This document shows, piece after piece, positions 12,340-25,122 of a stretch of DNA of 64,000 nt. Every line of letters starts with the position of its first letter. The first letter of the stretch is position 1. A program made the position numbers and the translations under genes. The notes beneath the pieces are model-generated. The model did not search any database, was not told the DNA's origin, and worked only from the letters and a program-made list of their open reading frames with translations. The stretch comes from Stictocephala bisonia (lineage: Eukaryota; Arthropoda; Insecta; Hemiptera; Membracidae), in NCBI GenBank assembly GCA_035578905.1, contig JAQJVL010000176.1, positions 901,501-965,500 on the forward strand, in the 5' to 3' direction.

Positions 12340-12400
12340 ATTGGCAACGGAACAACTGAACACAACGGTGGCCGCGAGGCGAGAGTTTATCGACCGCGCC
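12340..12400 (-). promoter_or_regulatory. Putative core promoter of the MADF gene
   Basis: On the minus strand TCAGTT (12359-12354) matches the arthropod initiator, placing +1 at about 12357 and leaving a 56-nt leader before the ATG. A GATAAA motif lies at about -34 to -29. Upstream DNA to about 12500 is unusually GC- and CpG-rich for this window. This is motif evidence only. Confidence 0.35.
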
Positions 12401-12539
12401 CGCATGTTGACTTGTGCGCAGCGCCGCTGCGGTCACAGCAGTGTTGCCAAACCTCTTTGCGGTCGACATGAAATTACTCATGCACCACGAAGTGCTTTCG
12501 TACACTTCTTCTATACGGTTTATTCTCATCAGGTGTATG

Positions 12540-13398
12540 GATATATAACAGCTTTGTTAAGCATAGGTATAGAAATATAGTAAATTTATATCAGTATAAT
12601 AATAATTACACTGGATTCCAAAGTAGAGTAATTAAATCAACATAAATGCTAATTTGACCTCTTCCAGGACAGTGGCACGCTTGTAGACATTAGGAGATAT
12701 TATAATTAAGCCATTTCAAGGGTCTTATATGTTCTCTTTGGCACATTTGATGCCATTAATATATTTTGAGATACTTAACCTGCTTCTAGCTTGTGTTTTA
12801 TTCGCTAAAACAGTTTCTAATAGACTATTATCGAGAGACGGCTGGCTGAATTCCCAGCCTACATTGAGGAAATCGTTCTGGAAGAGGTTAAAAAAGAGAT
12901 AGCTTATATTAGAAGATTGCTCAATATTCATATTTATTAACTTAGACTACGATTTGTGAAAGCCCGATAGTATTTTCCAATTTCCAAAACTGATTTTTCT
13001 GTATTTTAAACCACATAGCATATAATAAAGGTAATTATACATTCTGTTGCAACAATTAATTCATTTAGAATCCCTCTGGTCTGAGGAAGTTAAATGTGGT
13101 TTACCGAAATCGATCACTTTACCATTTGTGCATTTTGCACTTAAACTGCAGTATATTTGTCCATTATATGCTTATATTATAACATATTTGTATATTTTAT
13201 ACTTGCATTGTAATATATTTGTGAATTTTGTGGTTATACTATAGTATATTTGTGCATTGTGTTGTGATGTTGTTCCTTCCTGACACATATTTTGTTGAAC
13301 AGTCATGGTCCATTATCACTGCAAGTGTATAGATGGGGCAAATCGGTCTTTTATTAAGGTCACATCTCTAAGAAGATTCTTTCTAGAGATGTGACGAT
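12540..13398. other. AT-rich spacer ending in a hairpin
   Basis: No gene recognised. Just before the 95-bp array, CACATCTCTA (13361-13370) pairs with TAGAGATGTG (13384-13393), forming a 10-bp perfect stem. Confidence 0.5.
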
Positions 13399-15868
13399 CG
13401 ATGGTGAACTTCGGGCTGGTCCCATTCATTTGTCTCCGTCGTCATGGCATCATGTGGTCCCCTTGACTGTTCTCGGTGACAGTATCGTCTACAAGTGGAT
13501 GGACTTGGGGCTGGTCCCATTCATTTGTCTCCGTCGTCATGGCATCATGTGGTCCCCTTGACTGTTCTCGGTGACAGTATCGTCTACAAGTGGATGGACT
13601 TGGGGCTGGTCCCATTCATTTGTCTCCGTCGTCATGGCATCATGTGGTCCCCTTGACTGTTCTCGGTGACAGTATCGTCTACAAGTGGATGGACTTGGGG
13701 CTGGTCCCATTCATTTGTCTCCGTCGTCATGGCATCATGTGGTCCCCTTGACTGTTCTCGGTGACAGTATCGTCTACAAGTGGATGGACTTGGGGCTGGT
13801 CCCATTCATTTGTCTCCGTCGTCATGGCATCATGTGGTCCCCTTGACTGTTCTCGGTGACAGTATCGTCTACAAGTGGATGGACTTGGGGCTGGTCCCAT
13901 TCATTTGTCTCCGTCGTCATGGCATCATGTGGTCCCCTTGACTGTTCTTGGTGAGAGTTTTGTCTACAAGTGGGTGGACTTGGGGCTGGTCCCATTCATT
14001 TGTCTCCGTCGTCATGGCATCATGTGGTCCCCTTGACTGTTCTCGGTGACAGTATCGTCTACAAGTGGATGGACTTGGGGCTGGTCCCATTCATTTGTCT
14101 CCGTCGTCATGGCATCATGTGGTCCCCTTGACTGTTCTCGGTGACAGTTTTGTCTACAAGTGGATGGACTTGGGGCTGGTCCAATTCATTTGTTTCCGTC
14201 GTCATGGCATCATGTGGTCCCTTTGACTGTTCTTGGTGACAGTTTTGTCTACAAGTGGATGGACTTGGGGCTGGTCCCATTCATTTGTTTCCGTCGTCAT
14301 GGCATCATGTGGTCCCCTTGACTGTTCTTGGTGACAGTTTTGTCTACAAGTGGATGGACTTGGGGCTGGTCCCATTCATTTGTTTCCGTTGCCATGGCAT
14401 CATGTGGTCCCCTTGACTGTTCTTGGTGACAGTTTTGTCTACAAGTGGATGGACTTGGGGCTGGTCCCATTCATTTGTTTCCGTCGTCATGGCATCATGT
14501 GGTCCCCTTGACTGTTCTTGGTGACAGTTTTGTCTACAAGTGGATGGACTTGGGGCTGGTCCCATTCATTTGTCTCCGTCGTCATGGCATCATGTGGTCC
14601 CCTTGACTGTTCTTGGTGACAGTTTTGTCTACAAGTGGGTGGGTTTTGGGCTGGTGCAATTCATTTGTCTCCGTCGTCATGGCATCATGTGGTCCTCTTG
14701 ACTGTTCTTGGTGACAGTTTTGTCTACAAGTGGGTGGGTTTTGGGCTGGTGCCATTCATTTGTCTCCGTCGTCATGGCATCATGTGGTCCCCTCGACTGT
14801 TCTTGGTGACAGTTTTGTCTACAAGTGGGTGGACTTGGGGCTGGTGCCATTCATTTGTCTCCGTCGTCATGGCATCATGTGGTCCCCTTGACTGTTCTTG
14901 GTGACAGTTTTGTCTACAACTGGATGGACTTGGGGCTGGTCCCATTCATTTGTCCCCGTTGTCATCATATGGTCCCCTTGACTGTTCTCAGTGACAGTAT
15001 CGTCTACAAGTGGATGGACTTGGGGCTGGTCCTATTCATTTGTCTCCGTCGTCATGGCATCATGTGGTCCCCTTGACTGTTCTCGGTGACAGTATCGTCT
15101 ACAAGTGGATGGACTTGGGGCTGGTCCCATTCATTTGTCTCCGTCGTCAAGGCATCCTGTGGTCCCCTTGACTGTTCTCGGTGACAGTATCGTCTACAAG
15201 TGGATGGACTTGGGGCTGGTCCCATTCATTTGTCTCCGTCGTCATGGCATCATATGGTCCCCTTGACCGTTCTCAGTGACAGTATCGTCTACAAGTGGAT
15301 GGACTTGGGGCTGGTCCCATTCATTTGTCTCCGTCGTCATCATATGGTCCCCTTGACTGTTCTCGGTGACAGTATCGTCTACAAGTGGATGGACTTGGGG
15401 CTGGTCCCATTCATTTGTCTCCGTCGTCATGGCATCATGTGGTCCCCTTGACTGTTCTCGGTGACAGTATCGTCTACAAGTGGATGGACTTGGGGCTGGT
15501 CCCATTCATTTGTCTCCGTCGTTATGGCATCATGTGGTCCCCTTGACTGTTCTTGGTGACAGTTTTGTCTACAAGTGGGTCGGTTTTGGGCTGGTGCCAT
15601 TCATTTGTTTTGTTCGTTTTGAGATTGTATGGTTTCCTGATTGTTGTCGATCACAAAATTGTTGTAAGTTGGTGGACCAGGGCTAGTCTCGTCCATTTGT
15701 CTCGATATCTTATGACGCTCTTATTATTCTCGATGACAGTATCGTCTACAATTGAATGAGCCATGGGCTAGTCCCGTTTAATTGTCTCTATCGTTTCGAT
15801 ATATTGTGATCCCCACTAATTGTTTTTGGTGTCAGTATCTTCTACAAGTTGGTGGACCTGGGGGTAGT
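13399..15868. repeat. 95-bp tandem array, about 26 copies, with ancient divergent units on the right
   Basis: The unit runs from ggacttggggctggtcccat through gtcgtcatggcatcatgtgg to cgtctacaagtggat. The core copies are near-identical. From about 15590 to 15868 the copies are strongly diverged but still alignable (for example ggaccagggctagtctcgtc and gagccatgggctagtcccgt). The middle region (about 13950-14900) uses a ttcttggtgacagttttgtc variant, while the two ends use ttctcggtgacagtatcgtc. Subfamilies therefore occupy blocks. Small open frames here are artefacts. Confidence 0.95.
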
Positions 15869-16537
15869 GGCGTGATTACAGAATATAAATAAAGAGGCCT
15901 TAGGTAACATCGTTTGAAGCAGGGTCTCCGACGAATATGGTGGCGTGTGATCTGTGTTGCGGGTAGTGGAGAGCGTCCGTGAAGGCGCTTTCCCACTGCA
16001 CCGCGGCGGTTCCGTGCAAACGAGCCACTTTGTGAGAACAGAATGTATTGTTTTCATGGGGCTCATTTCGTTGCTGTTCTTTACGTCTTTGAACGTTTAA
16101 AGCATTTCTAGAAGAATATAGCTTCTTAACGTTTTTTAGTTTAGTCTTGAATATCTTAGTGTTGTAAATATGTCTTGTAAATAGTTTATTTTTATCACAT
16201 TTTTTAATGTACCTTAGTACTTTACTTACGGCTGTAGTAATAGGAAGAGTGGTGAGGGAATATATTACAATAGGTAAGAACAACTTAATTACACATGATA
16301 AAATATTCATTTATTAATGATTGTTGTATTTGTTATGTTAAACAGAGAATAAGATTTATACATTTAAACGTATGACATCTAAGAGTTGGAGTTATTGGTT
16401 TATTACTGATAATTGTTATTATGGAGCACAGACCCAAAAACATGTCACATTTTTGCAGAATATCAAATTTGAACATCAAAGAAATCGATGAAGTATTAAT
16501 CTGATTCAAAGTTATTGATATGATACAAAAATGTAGG

Positions 16538-16594
<57 letters not shown>

Positions 16595-19500
16595 TGTTTT
16601 TATTTTCAATTGAAGATGTGTATAATTATAAATAAATTACCTTTCCGTACATTGGCAGTAAAATAATATAGAATTGTTCTATTTTACAAGATGGTATTTT
16701 AGTATAGTTGCACTAAGATTTATTACTATTTATCTTTTTAGCCATACGATAATATTATTTCCATATTATACAAGACTAAAATTATATTTTCTTAATAGTA
16801 AATTAACGACTCAAAAATATAACATTTAACGTTATCTTAAGAAAATATACTCTAAATAGAATTTTCATTTCATAATTTAGAAGTTTGGAATGTAAATGTG
16901 GTATGTATTATATACACTGTTGAGCTAATGTCTACGGTTTAATAATAGTGCAGTGGCAGTGATTAATTGATTAAACAATTAGTTAGTGTTCATTAATTTA
17001 CAAAACAAATTATAAAAAATAAAGTATGGAAAGTATATAAAAAATATAATTAAAAATTATAAAGTAAAATTGAGCCTAACAAAAAAATATATATGTCAAC
17101 TTGTAGAATATTGTTCGAAGTTTGAAAATACTTCCAAAACATTTGAGACATTAGGTAAACATTTAAGACTCTTAAACAATTAACTTAAGCATTCAAATTA
17201 GACAAGAACAATTAATAATATTAAAAAGCCATATTACTACAACTAAATAATCCCTGTAGTTACTAGACCAGGGCTTATCTGTCAAGATCTACGATTTTGT
17301 GGACACGAAAGGTGGCACGCTAATTTTTGCTTTAAACCCTCTAGAATAATACAATAAACAATAATTGAAATATGCTCCATCTCAAAAAGTTGTGGAATAT
17401 GTGTTATTAAAAAAATGTGAAAAAACTGTAAAAATACATTTTTTATCGTCTATTGTATAACTTTGGAAGTACTGACTTTGGAGGAAAGTTAAAGCGAAAA
17501 GAAAGTTGTATAATTAAATTTGGCTAAGGTATAGTTAGTTAGAACACTTGAAATTTAATTACATTTGTTGCAAAATAACAATAACTTTTTAAAATTCGAA
17601 AAAGGTAATTTTTGAAAACATTTTCTCGAGCATTTTAAGATTTATCTGAGGACCTTTGTATTCTCAGAAAGAAAACACCATACTATGATAAATCAACATA
17701 CCAAATTTCGTTAAATTCCGTAATAAAATAGTAGTAAGAAATGGGTGTTAAGATGCCAACTTCTCTAAAGCATCCACAAGTGTGTTTGTTGGGTTCATTG
17801 AGGAGACACTGGGAGACTAGCCAAGGAAGGCAGGAAGAACGTGTGCGTACGGTACGCGAGTGGGACACAAATAACATTGGCAAGTGGAGTGGAATTTCTC
17901 GCTGAGTAAGGTTACCATAACATCATGACATTTTTTAGTTTAAGTTATGTTTTGAATATATAATAAAAATGGTTTAGCATTTTGTTTTTAATATAGTCTG
18001 CTAATAGGCTTGTCGAAGTGATCAATAAAACTTAATACCGTATACTGCATACTAGGTATTTAGGTATTGCATACATAGGTGTTTAGGAAAAGACCTAGAA
18101 TAGTGGTAATACATCATTTTGAGTAGAGCATGTAACTAAAAAACTTTATGAATAAATTAGACTTTGAAATATCAATCTAAAGAACCATTATCTTAGGATA
18201 ACAACTGTCGCTGTCAAAAGAAAACAGTGTACTTTGCAAAATTCACTTAAATTACGAAATCTTTTTTTACTTTCATTTAAACTATCAAAATTCTACCCTT
18301 TAGGGATAAATCACTAAAATCCTGGAACAAGTAAATAACATTTATTTTTCAATAAGCCTATAATTGCATTTGGTTAAGTTATGAAGGATCATAATTTTGA
18401 GATTATTAATTAGCTCCATTGAGATGCAAACTAAAAACTGAGTTTTATAAACTAGAATTAGCCCACCTATTCAGAAAATCAGTTAAGTAAAGATACAATT
18501 CTTGATTTGAATTTTCAAAAGAAGTTGTTTAGAAGCATATTCAACAGATATGATATAACAATTTTATTTAAACCAATAATTATAATTTTCGCTTACCTTG
18601 TTTAGGAACATTTAAGTGTATCACAATTGAATTTCATCTCCTTGTTTTAGACGTTAAAAACAAGCATTGTGTTTTTCGAAGATTCCAAGTATTACTTACA
18701 ATTGCAGTTCACTGGATGCAAAATGTAATATTTTTTTATTTGTATTTTGTAACAAATGTTTACTAGGCAGTAGTTTTTTAGTGTAAGTATTTAATTTTGT
18801 TTCAATTATAGTTTTTTTGTTTTACATAATACTGTATTTCATATTCCTTCTTTTATTGTGAATTGTATGTTCAGGGGAGTTTTAACAGATACTATGAGTA
18901 TTTCAGTTAATAACATTAGTAAATTTCCGTGTTATTGTTATCTTATGCAACTGGATATATGACATTCTTATCTACTACTATGTTCTTAGATCTGAAGTGC
19001 CCTGGAAGTACTTATCATGTTCACCTTGTCCCCTCTACTGGTTAAACTTCCACCTTTACTCTGTTTGAATAAATTCCCCGCACACATCAAGCCATGAGAA
19101 TGATAATAGTAAGGTTAAAAAGTAGATTAGAGTCTCTATAAAAAACACAAAAAAGAAGAACATACCGGCCAATTAATGGCTGTTTCACAAGTATATTAGC
19201 TGATTGGTTGCGTTTGCTAGCAAAACACAATACCAAACGCAATATCAATGTCAGATTGCATTGAATAAACTTACGAACAATCGGAGTTACGTAACAGAGC
19301 TCGTGCTACTGAGAATCTCGAAGCTACCCAGTTGACCTCGAAGATGATAACCCGCTACTTATGTCGGAAATAACCTAATGAAATAATAACATTCGACTCC
19401 AGAAACTTGACGTAATGGTAATTTATGCCCAATCTACTGACCCTGCCCCCCCCACCCTACGCCCCCCGCCCCGAGAAAAAAAATGGTATAACAACCTCTA

Positions 19501-19766
19501 ACAAGGATGTTATAGAGTTACAATACAATTAATTAGACCCACTGAAGCTTGATTTACAGTTCAGATGTTTTACATTACATCTAGCTATCGAATCAATTGT
19601 TCAAGGTAATTGGGGCCAGTGTGGGGATCCCACAGGAATAGAACGCAATTTATCAAATCCTGTTTGCTTTTGTGTAAACACAAACTTCACATTGTCATTA
19701 TCATAGTTGTTGATATGAAAGTACTTTAATGTTCATGAAGAACAAGATTAAAAAAATATTAACAAA
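15869..19766. other. Long AT-rich stretch without a recognised gene
   Basis: It contains an (AT)n microsatellite, GC-richer islands near 15900-16060, 17760-17880 and 19160-19470, and a C-rich tract near 19443-19475. The 136-codon minus frame at 16310-15900 is the longest non-repetitive frame here but matches nothing I know. I see no exon with clear acceptor and donor. Confidence 0.4.
16541..16591. repeat. (AT)n microsatellite
   Basis: About 50 bp of uninterrupted AT dinucleotides, immediately preceded by the palindrome TAGGCCTA (16534-16541). Confidence 0.97.
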
Positions 19767-19972
19767 CATATTGATGGACATATTGATGGACATATTGATG
19801 GACATATTGATGGACATATTGATGGACATATTGATGGACATATTGATGGACATATTGATGGACATATTGATGGACATATTGATGGACATATTGATGGACA
19901 TATTGATGGACATATTGATGGACATATTGATGGACATATTGATGGACATATTGATGGACATATTGATGGACA
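19767..19972. repeat. 12-bp tandem array, about 17 copies
   Basis: Perfect repeats of catattgatgga. Being a multiple of three with no stop, it opens frames on both strands (ILMD on plus, MSIN on minus). These are artefacts. Confidence 0.98.
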
Positions 19973-21639
19973 AGTTATATTTTTAATTCATGAATTTAAC
20001 TGCCCGATATTTCTGCTAAGAACGGATATGCTGCTCTGTACTAAACATCTTTATTGAAGAAAACATCAGATTGGTTTTTGTATGAAGAACAAACAACTCT
20101 TAAAGAAATATCTGGTTTGGATGTCAATAAGGGTCATGTGATAGATTCGTGCATCAATTATTTTACAATTAGTATGTTATACAAGATCTATTGTTGTAGG
20201 AAACAAAAATATCTATAAAATATCCAAAATTAGAATGTGACAAATATTATCAACCTATTTAGACTAGGGAACGGGACAAAAATCTATTATGTACGCTAGA
20301 GAATTTTAAAACGAAATTGTTCTAGACTATGAGACCTTATAAAAATCTGTAATCAAAGAAAGATAGGAAAAAAAGTAAAGTATAAAAACAACTTGGCTTG
20401 GGATGAGATAAACCCAGTTAGACTCCGGAACATGATCGAGATTAGGGAACTGTGAATTAATCTTATTTCCAAGAGACTGGGATCAAAATTACAAAATATT
20501 GTTTCTTACTTCATTGTATTTAAGGAATTTTTACTTATGTAGAGAACTTGAACGCCTTTTGTTGACACTACGATGAGCGTTCTCAGAGGTTAAGGTTGAC
20601 CCTGAGGATGCCGACACTACGATGAGCGTTCTCAGAGGTTAAGATTGACCCTGAGGTTGCCGACACTACGATGAGCGTTCTCAGAGGTTAAGGTTGACCC
20701 TGAGGATGCCGACACTACGATGAGCGTTCTCAGAGATTAAGGTTGACCCTGAGGATGCCACACTGTCTGTTACGTCGTTGACGATGAAAGCATTACTTTA
20801 TAAAATACGTATCAACCAAACTAGTTGAAGGGATGTAACACACATTTTTTGGTTCACGTGTTAATTTTTAAATAAAATATTAGCTTTATTTCACTGAACT
20901 ATTATACAGTATAACCAATTTTTTAATATAATATCACACATATAATACAATAATCAAGTTGTTGCAACAAATAATACTATTTTACAGAGTAATAAAATAT
21001 TGTGTATGTTATAGGGAAATGGCCTGCATGAGTGGAAGCCTGTGCAGACCTGCGTTGCTACATGACCGACGATGGCAATTGACATTTATAGTAGAAGTGT
21101 AATGCTTATGCTGATACGAGAATTCACTAATATACAAATATAAAATGAAATATAAAAACAAGAAAATCACTCAATGACCGAGATGAGAGCCAAACAACAC
21201 AATTCAAATATTTAGCGGGACGAGTGGGGGAAGTGGCGACAAGTCCAAGTTCAGGGCTCAAGTCCACCTGTAGTTGGTTCTAATAGATCTCAGCCTCCTT
21301 AATTCCTATCTCTAATAGAAATGGCATTATCCTTTTTTTTTTTTTGTAAACAGTTGTAGATTGGCAACTAAAAATATAAAATTAAATGAAGTTTCGACAA
21401 ATATTGCTGTACAAAACATGTGCAACATAACATTAATTTGTCATTTCAGTTAACTTAATTAATTTCATTGGTATAATACCAGTAGCCTATTCTGAGAGTA
21501 TCGTGTAATGTATGGGTGTGTGACAGGTAAAAATTGTATTCATATGTTTAAATATGTGAAGTGAAAGAAACTGCATACAATTAATTGTCAAAATGTTAAT
21601 ATACCAGTATCTTGATAAAGTGCAACGGCAGGGTACCTC
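19973..21639. other. Mostly unique AT-rich DNA
   Basis: Apart from the 49-bp repeat, I recognise no gene. Near 21205-21260 a short GC-richer segment includes gggctcaagtccacc, faintly like a Pol III B box, but no paired A box or tRNA fold could be built. Confidence 0.4.
20564..20759. repeat. 49-bp tandem repeat, 4 copies
   Basis: The unit begins gacactacgatgagcgttct and ends ggttgaccctgaggatgcc. Copies start at 20564, 20613, 20662 and 20711, with one to three substitutions between them. Confidence 0.95.
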
Positions 21640-23270
21640 CTACGTTTTTTAAACCCAATTTTCAAAATAGTTCTTTGTAGGATATTTAGAGGGTGAATCG
21701 TCGATTGAAGGGCTTCCCCCCGAGCAATGATTCCAAACAATAAAAAAGAGACTGGATATATGCATAATATGCTAACTTAATATCTTTCTCATTCAGAATA
21801 CCTCTAAGTTGTTTAAAAGCAAACATATGTTTCCGAATCTTTTTCTTTAAATAATATATGTGTTCCACATTCTGATAAAATCCTGTTTTTACAGTAATCA
21901 AACAAACGTTTGCACAAATTGTAAAAATGGCTTGCCAGTCTAGGCAAATTTGATTGCAAGTGCGAGGGTTAGCCAGGTGTGAAAACAAAAGCAATACATA
22001 AACAGGTTTTTGAGTAATAACAGTGTAAATTTGAGGTACAGTGAAACCTCATGTCAAAAACAATGCCCAAGTATTTGTAGGAAGAGACTTTACTAATATG
22101 ATGACAACTACAATTTTCGTTTAGATGATTCGCGCAAGTTTGAATTTTTAACTTGTAGAGGGTAATCAGAAATATTCGAAAGATAAATAGGCGTACATTC
22201 AGTTTTAGCAATATTTAAAGATAGGGTATTCTGATTTAATCACTTTTTCAACAACATAAGATCATAAAGGGCTTTCGATTGCATATATTTCCAATATTAG
22301 CGCTTTGATAAAATTAACGAGTCATCAGCAAACAAAAACAACTTCCCATTTAAATTTATATAAATTAAAAATAAAATAGGCCCAAGAGTACTCCCTTGAA
22401 CAACCCCATAGTTAATAGGCAAGACATCATTCATGACATTACAAACTGACACTCTTTGTGACCTTTCAGTTTAGTAGCTTTCGAACCACGCGAAAGTAGT
22501 TCCTCTAACTCCAATTGTTTCTAATTTTTCTTAGCCTTAACTGAGTCAAATGCCATATTAAGGCTAAGAAAGATCAGCATGTTTTATGAAATTACATGTT
22601 TTAGCTCTTAGCAAACATCAAGAAGAGAACCGGAGCTATTTAAATCTTGTCTGAACCCATATTGATTGTTACTTAAAATGTGATTTCTCTGAAGAAAAAC
22701 TACTAATTGTTATTTAATAACTCTTCCAACGACCTTAGAGCAATGAAATTGGGCAGAAGTTATTTATTGTACCTAACGTCATTTGATTTGAAAAGAGGAA
22801 ATGCCGTTAAATTTATTAGATGAGTAAGATGTCTACTAATTATTATGCCATTACCTTTGAGGATTGTGGCAGATTCCATTATCACCTGGAGCAGACCCTT
22901 CTCGTAAACTGTTAATACAATATGATATATTAAGTTAAGGGGGAGATTTGTGTCATTGTAGTAGATGGAGTCATTCACAGTCGGGTCGCCGCTCGAATCA
23001 ATCGACCTTGTCAAATTCTGTCCTACGCCCGTAAAGAAAGTATTAAACTCATCAGCCACGTCAACTTTTATATTCTTTGTAGGCAAAGAATCGGTTGGTA
23101 AAAATATTTCTAGGGGGAATTGCTCTTTTTTACAAACCCGACCTGAAAACTCATTTATAATGCCCGAAAATAATGTTTGTTTGTTTTCATACTGCCTAAA
23201 TTTTCTCGTTAGTAATTCCTTTTTGCAGATTTTATTGAATTGCTAACTATACAGATATATTCTAAATACG
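21640..23270 (-). pseudogene. Decayed non-LTR retrotransposon (LINE), ORF2 reverse-transcriptase region
   Basis: The minus strand reads through most of a LINE ORF2 in several frames. The pre-RT part includes RNYYERKFRQYENKQ (about 23190) and ADEFNTFFTGVGQNL (about 23040). In the RT, AFDSV (22554-22540) carries the motif-A aspartate, GVVQGSTLGPILF lies at 22407-22370, and FADDS (22332-22318) is the catalytic YADD-type box. The C-terminal part includes KLAYYAYIQSLFY (about 21760). Frameshifts and stops between these blocks show it is dead. The order and motifs fit the jockey/CR1 group; I cannot place the clade more precisely. The 5' end and ORF1 are missing. Confidence 0.85.
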
Positions 23271-24133
23271 TGTCCTTAGGTTAGTGTGAACTTGCCTTTT
23301 CACGAACATCAATTTTCATCATGTCAATTTTTCTTGCAAGGGTACGTCAGAATTGTTTGTTATGGTCAGTTGTTGTGAGAACCTTGTTCAGTTATGTACA
23401 CAGTTGATTGATTCAGTGGGGTGGCTCACAAACTGCTCTGCATTCATTGACATAATACTGGTTACATTCGGTATTACATATAACATATAAGTGATTTATA
23501 AGTGTGGATAATTATTGGAATTTATTTTTTAGCAGTAAGTAAATGAATATATGGAATGGTAATAATAACTGTTCAGTAATCTTAAATATGTCTGTTTAGA
23601 CATATCTATGCTGATTTGTTTCAAAATGTGTTCATAACTTAAGAAAAGAGGGGAGGTAATTAGATGTTACAGAGGGAGTTGTTACAGTAATAGGAGGAAG
23701 TGTGCAGACAATCAGGAATGTGCTCAAAGAGAGGGTTGGTTAATACGGGTTGTATCGTAGAGTGGTTAGATGGGGCTTATAGAAACGAGTAATTAAGAGT
23801 GCAAAGAAACTCATTTCCACTTAAAATTAAGCACATTTAATTTAAATACAATGAATTTTCCAATATTTTATAAAAAAAAAATGTTCCATATATGTAGTTT
23901 GGATACGAATTTAGCCCTCACTTGTGATATTTGTCTTATACTCAGTTAAATATATTATTGGTGAGTTTCTGCTTCATTTTTATACACTTTTTAAAATACG
24001 ACTACATTTCCAATATGGTTTTGTATATATACGTCTGGTTAATATATGTATGCTTTAGAAATCACGAAAACTTCGAAACACATTATAATATTTCTATCAG
24101 GATCTGTAATATAATCAGAGTCTTGATCATTTT
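23271..24133. other. AT-rich spacer, nothing recognised
   Basis: No coding or repeat signal beyond low-complexity A/T runs. Confidence 0.45.
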
Positions 24134-24456
24134 GAGAGGACAGACAGATTTTTGCGGAAAAGTGATGACTCAAAGAACAAACATATTGGTTCCCACCTGG
24201 CGGAAGTGTATTTCAGGCGTGAAAATCGAAATGTAAAATTTTCCTATCATCTCGTCTACAACGAGTAAATAACTCCTGCATATTTTGAATATATCATAAA
24301 ATGTTTTTAAGAAAATTAAATAAACATCATTTTGAAAAAATCTGTAGGCTCGCCAAATAAACCGCTTCCAAACATTCCAACATTTGGGAAGCTGAATTGC
24401 TCAAGTGTACATAAAACAATCAGCATTTCGTGTAAATGAATTTTTGAAGTCAGAAC

Positions 24457-24459
<3 letters not shown>

Positions 24460-24502
<43 letters not shown>
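24460..24502. repeat. (AT)n microsatellite
   Basis: About 43 bp of AT dinucleotides. The apparent YIYIYI frames on both strands are artefacts. Confidence 0.97.
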
Positions 24503-24503
<1 letters not shown>

Positions 24504-24794
24504 TATATACACACATATTATTTGCAAACATTAAAATTAATAAACTATTGCCAAATAAAGCCAATTTGCTTCAAATTTGTTGTGTTGTTTTAACACATTG
24601 TAAATTTGAATATGAAGATCGTGGGTATAAAAGAAACGGTCCAAAAAGATCAAGAAATCTAGACATTCTTTCCTACTTTTTGTATTGATTAAGAAATAAC
24701 AGCAACTATTATTATTATTAATAGCTTTTCTAACTAATACGTTAAATATGTAACATTTAATAATAAAACCTTTAATTCTCGGAGTTTTCCTTCT

Positions 24795-24930
24795 ATGACT
24801 AATAAATTCTAGGTCTTCAGGGTTCGATCGCGTCACTGGGCTATGTACAAACATTGCCGATTTCGGCCACATGTTTGAACATAGCCCAGTGATGCGGTCG
24901 AACCCTGAAGACCTAGAATTCATTAGTGAT
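24795..24930. repeat. 136-bp near-perfect palindrome
   Basis: The 60-nt left arm (24795-24854) and right arm (24871-24930) pair with five mismatches. The 16-nt centre itself holds gccga/tcggc. Both arms include aggtcttcagggttcga. On the plus strand the right arm reads RSNPEDLEFISDSDD, loosely like the acidic N-termini of some DNA transposases; this is weak. Confidence 0.9.
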
Positions 24931-25122
24931 AGTGACGACCGTGGAAGCCTATCCATGAAGATTTTCCTTCTATGATTAGAATTTATCAAGTTACAGGCAA
25001 GTGACAAAATACGGTTTTTATTAAGAAAATGTTACATTTCAATTTTTTCCGTCAGGCGTGAAACAATATTATTGTTATTGTTCATCCAAGACACATTTCC
25101 GCAAAAAATCTACCTGTCTTCT

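Larger units (their letters stand above)
24134..25122. mobile_element. About 1-kb element with imperfect ~100-bp inverted ends
   Basis: The left end (24134-24243) and the reverse complement of the right end (25122-25026) share, in order, gagaggacag/gagaagacag, agatttttgcggaaa, atattg, a cctg(a/g)cgg block, and gaaatgtaaaatttt/gaaatgtaacatttt. Inside lie an (AT)n tract (24460-24502) and a 136-bp palindrome. Flanking the palindrome, ttttccttctatgact (24785) and ttttccttctatgatt (24962) form a direct repeat. The structure resembles a non-autonomous DNA transposon with a second insertion or foldback inside it. The family is unknown. A 156-codon minus frame (25007-24537) crosses these structures and is not credible as a gene. 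Confidence 0.5.

Noticed and set aside
15900..16310. 136-codon minus frame
   Set aside because: Half is Lys/Asn-rich AT sequence and half GC-rich without motif. No promoter or splice support. It remains the best unassigned unique frame but is not called.
19729..19986. ILMD/MSIN repeat proteins
   Set aside because: Perfect 12-bp tandem repeat; both strands open by period alone.
21205..21260. tRNA or SINE suggested by gggctcaagtccacc
   Set aside because: No A box at the right distance and no cloverleaf.
24537..25007. 156-codon minus frame
   Set aside because: It crosses the 136-bp palindrome and ends near an (AT)n tract. No known motif; explained by transposon debris.
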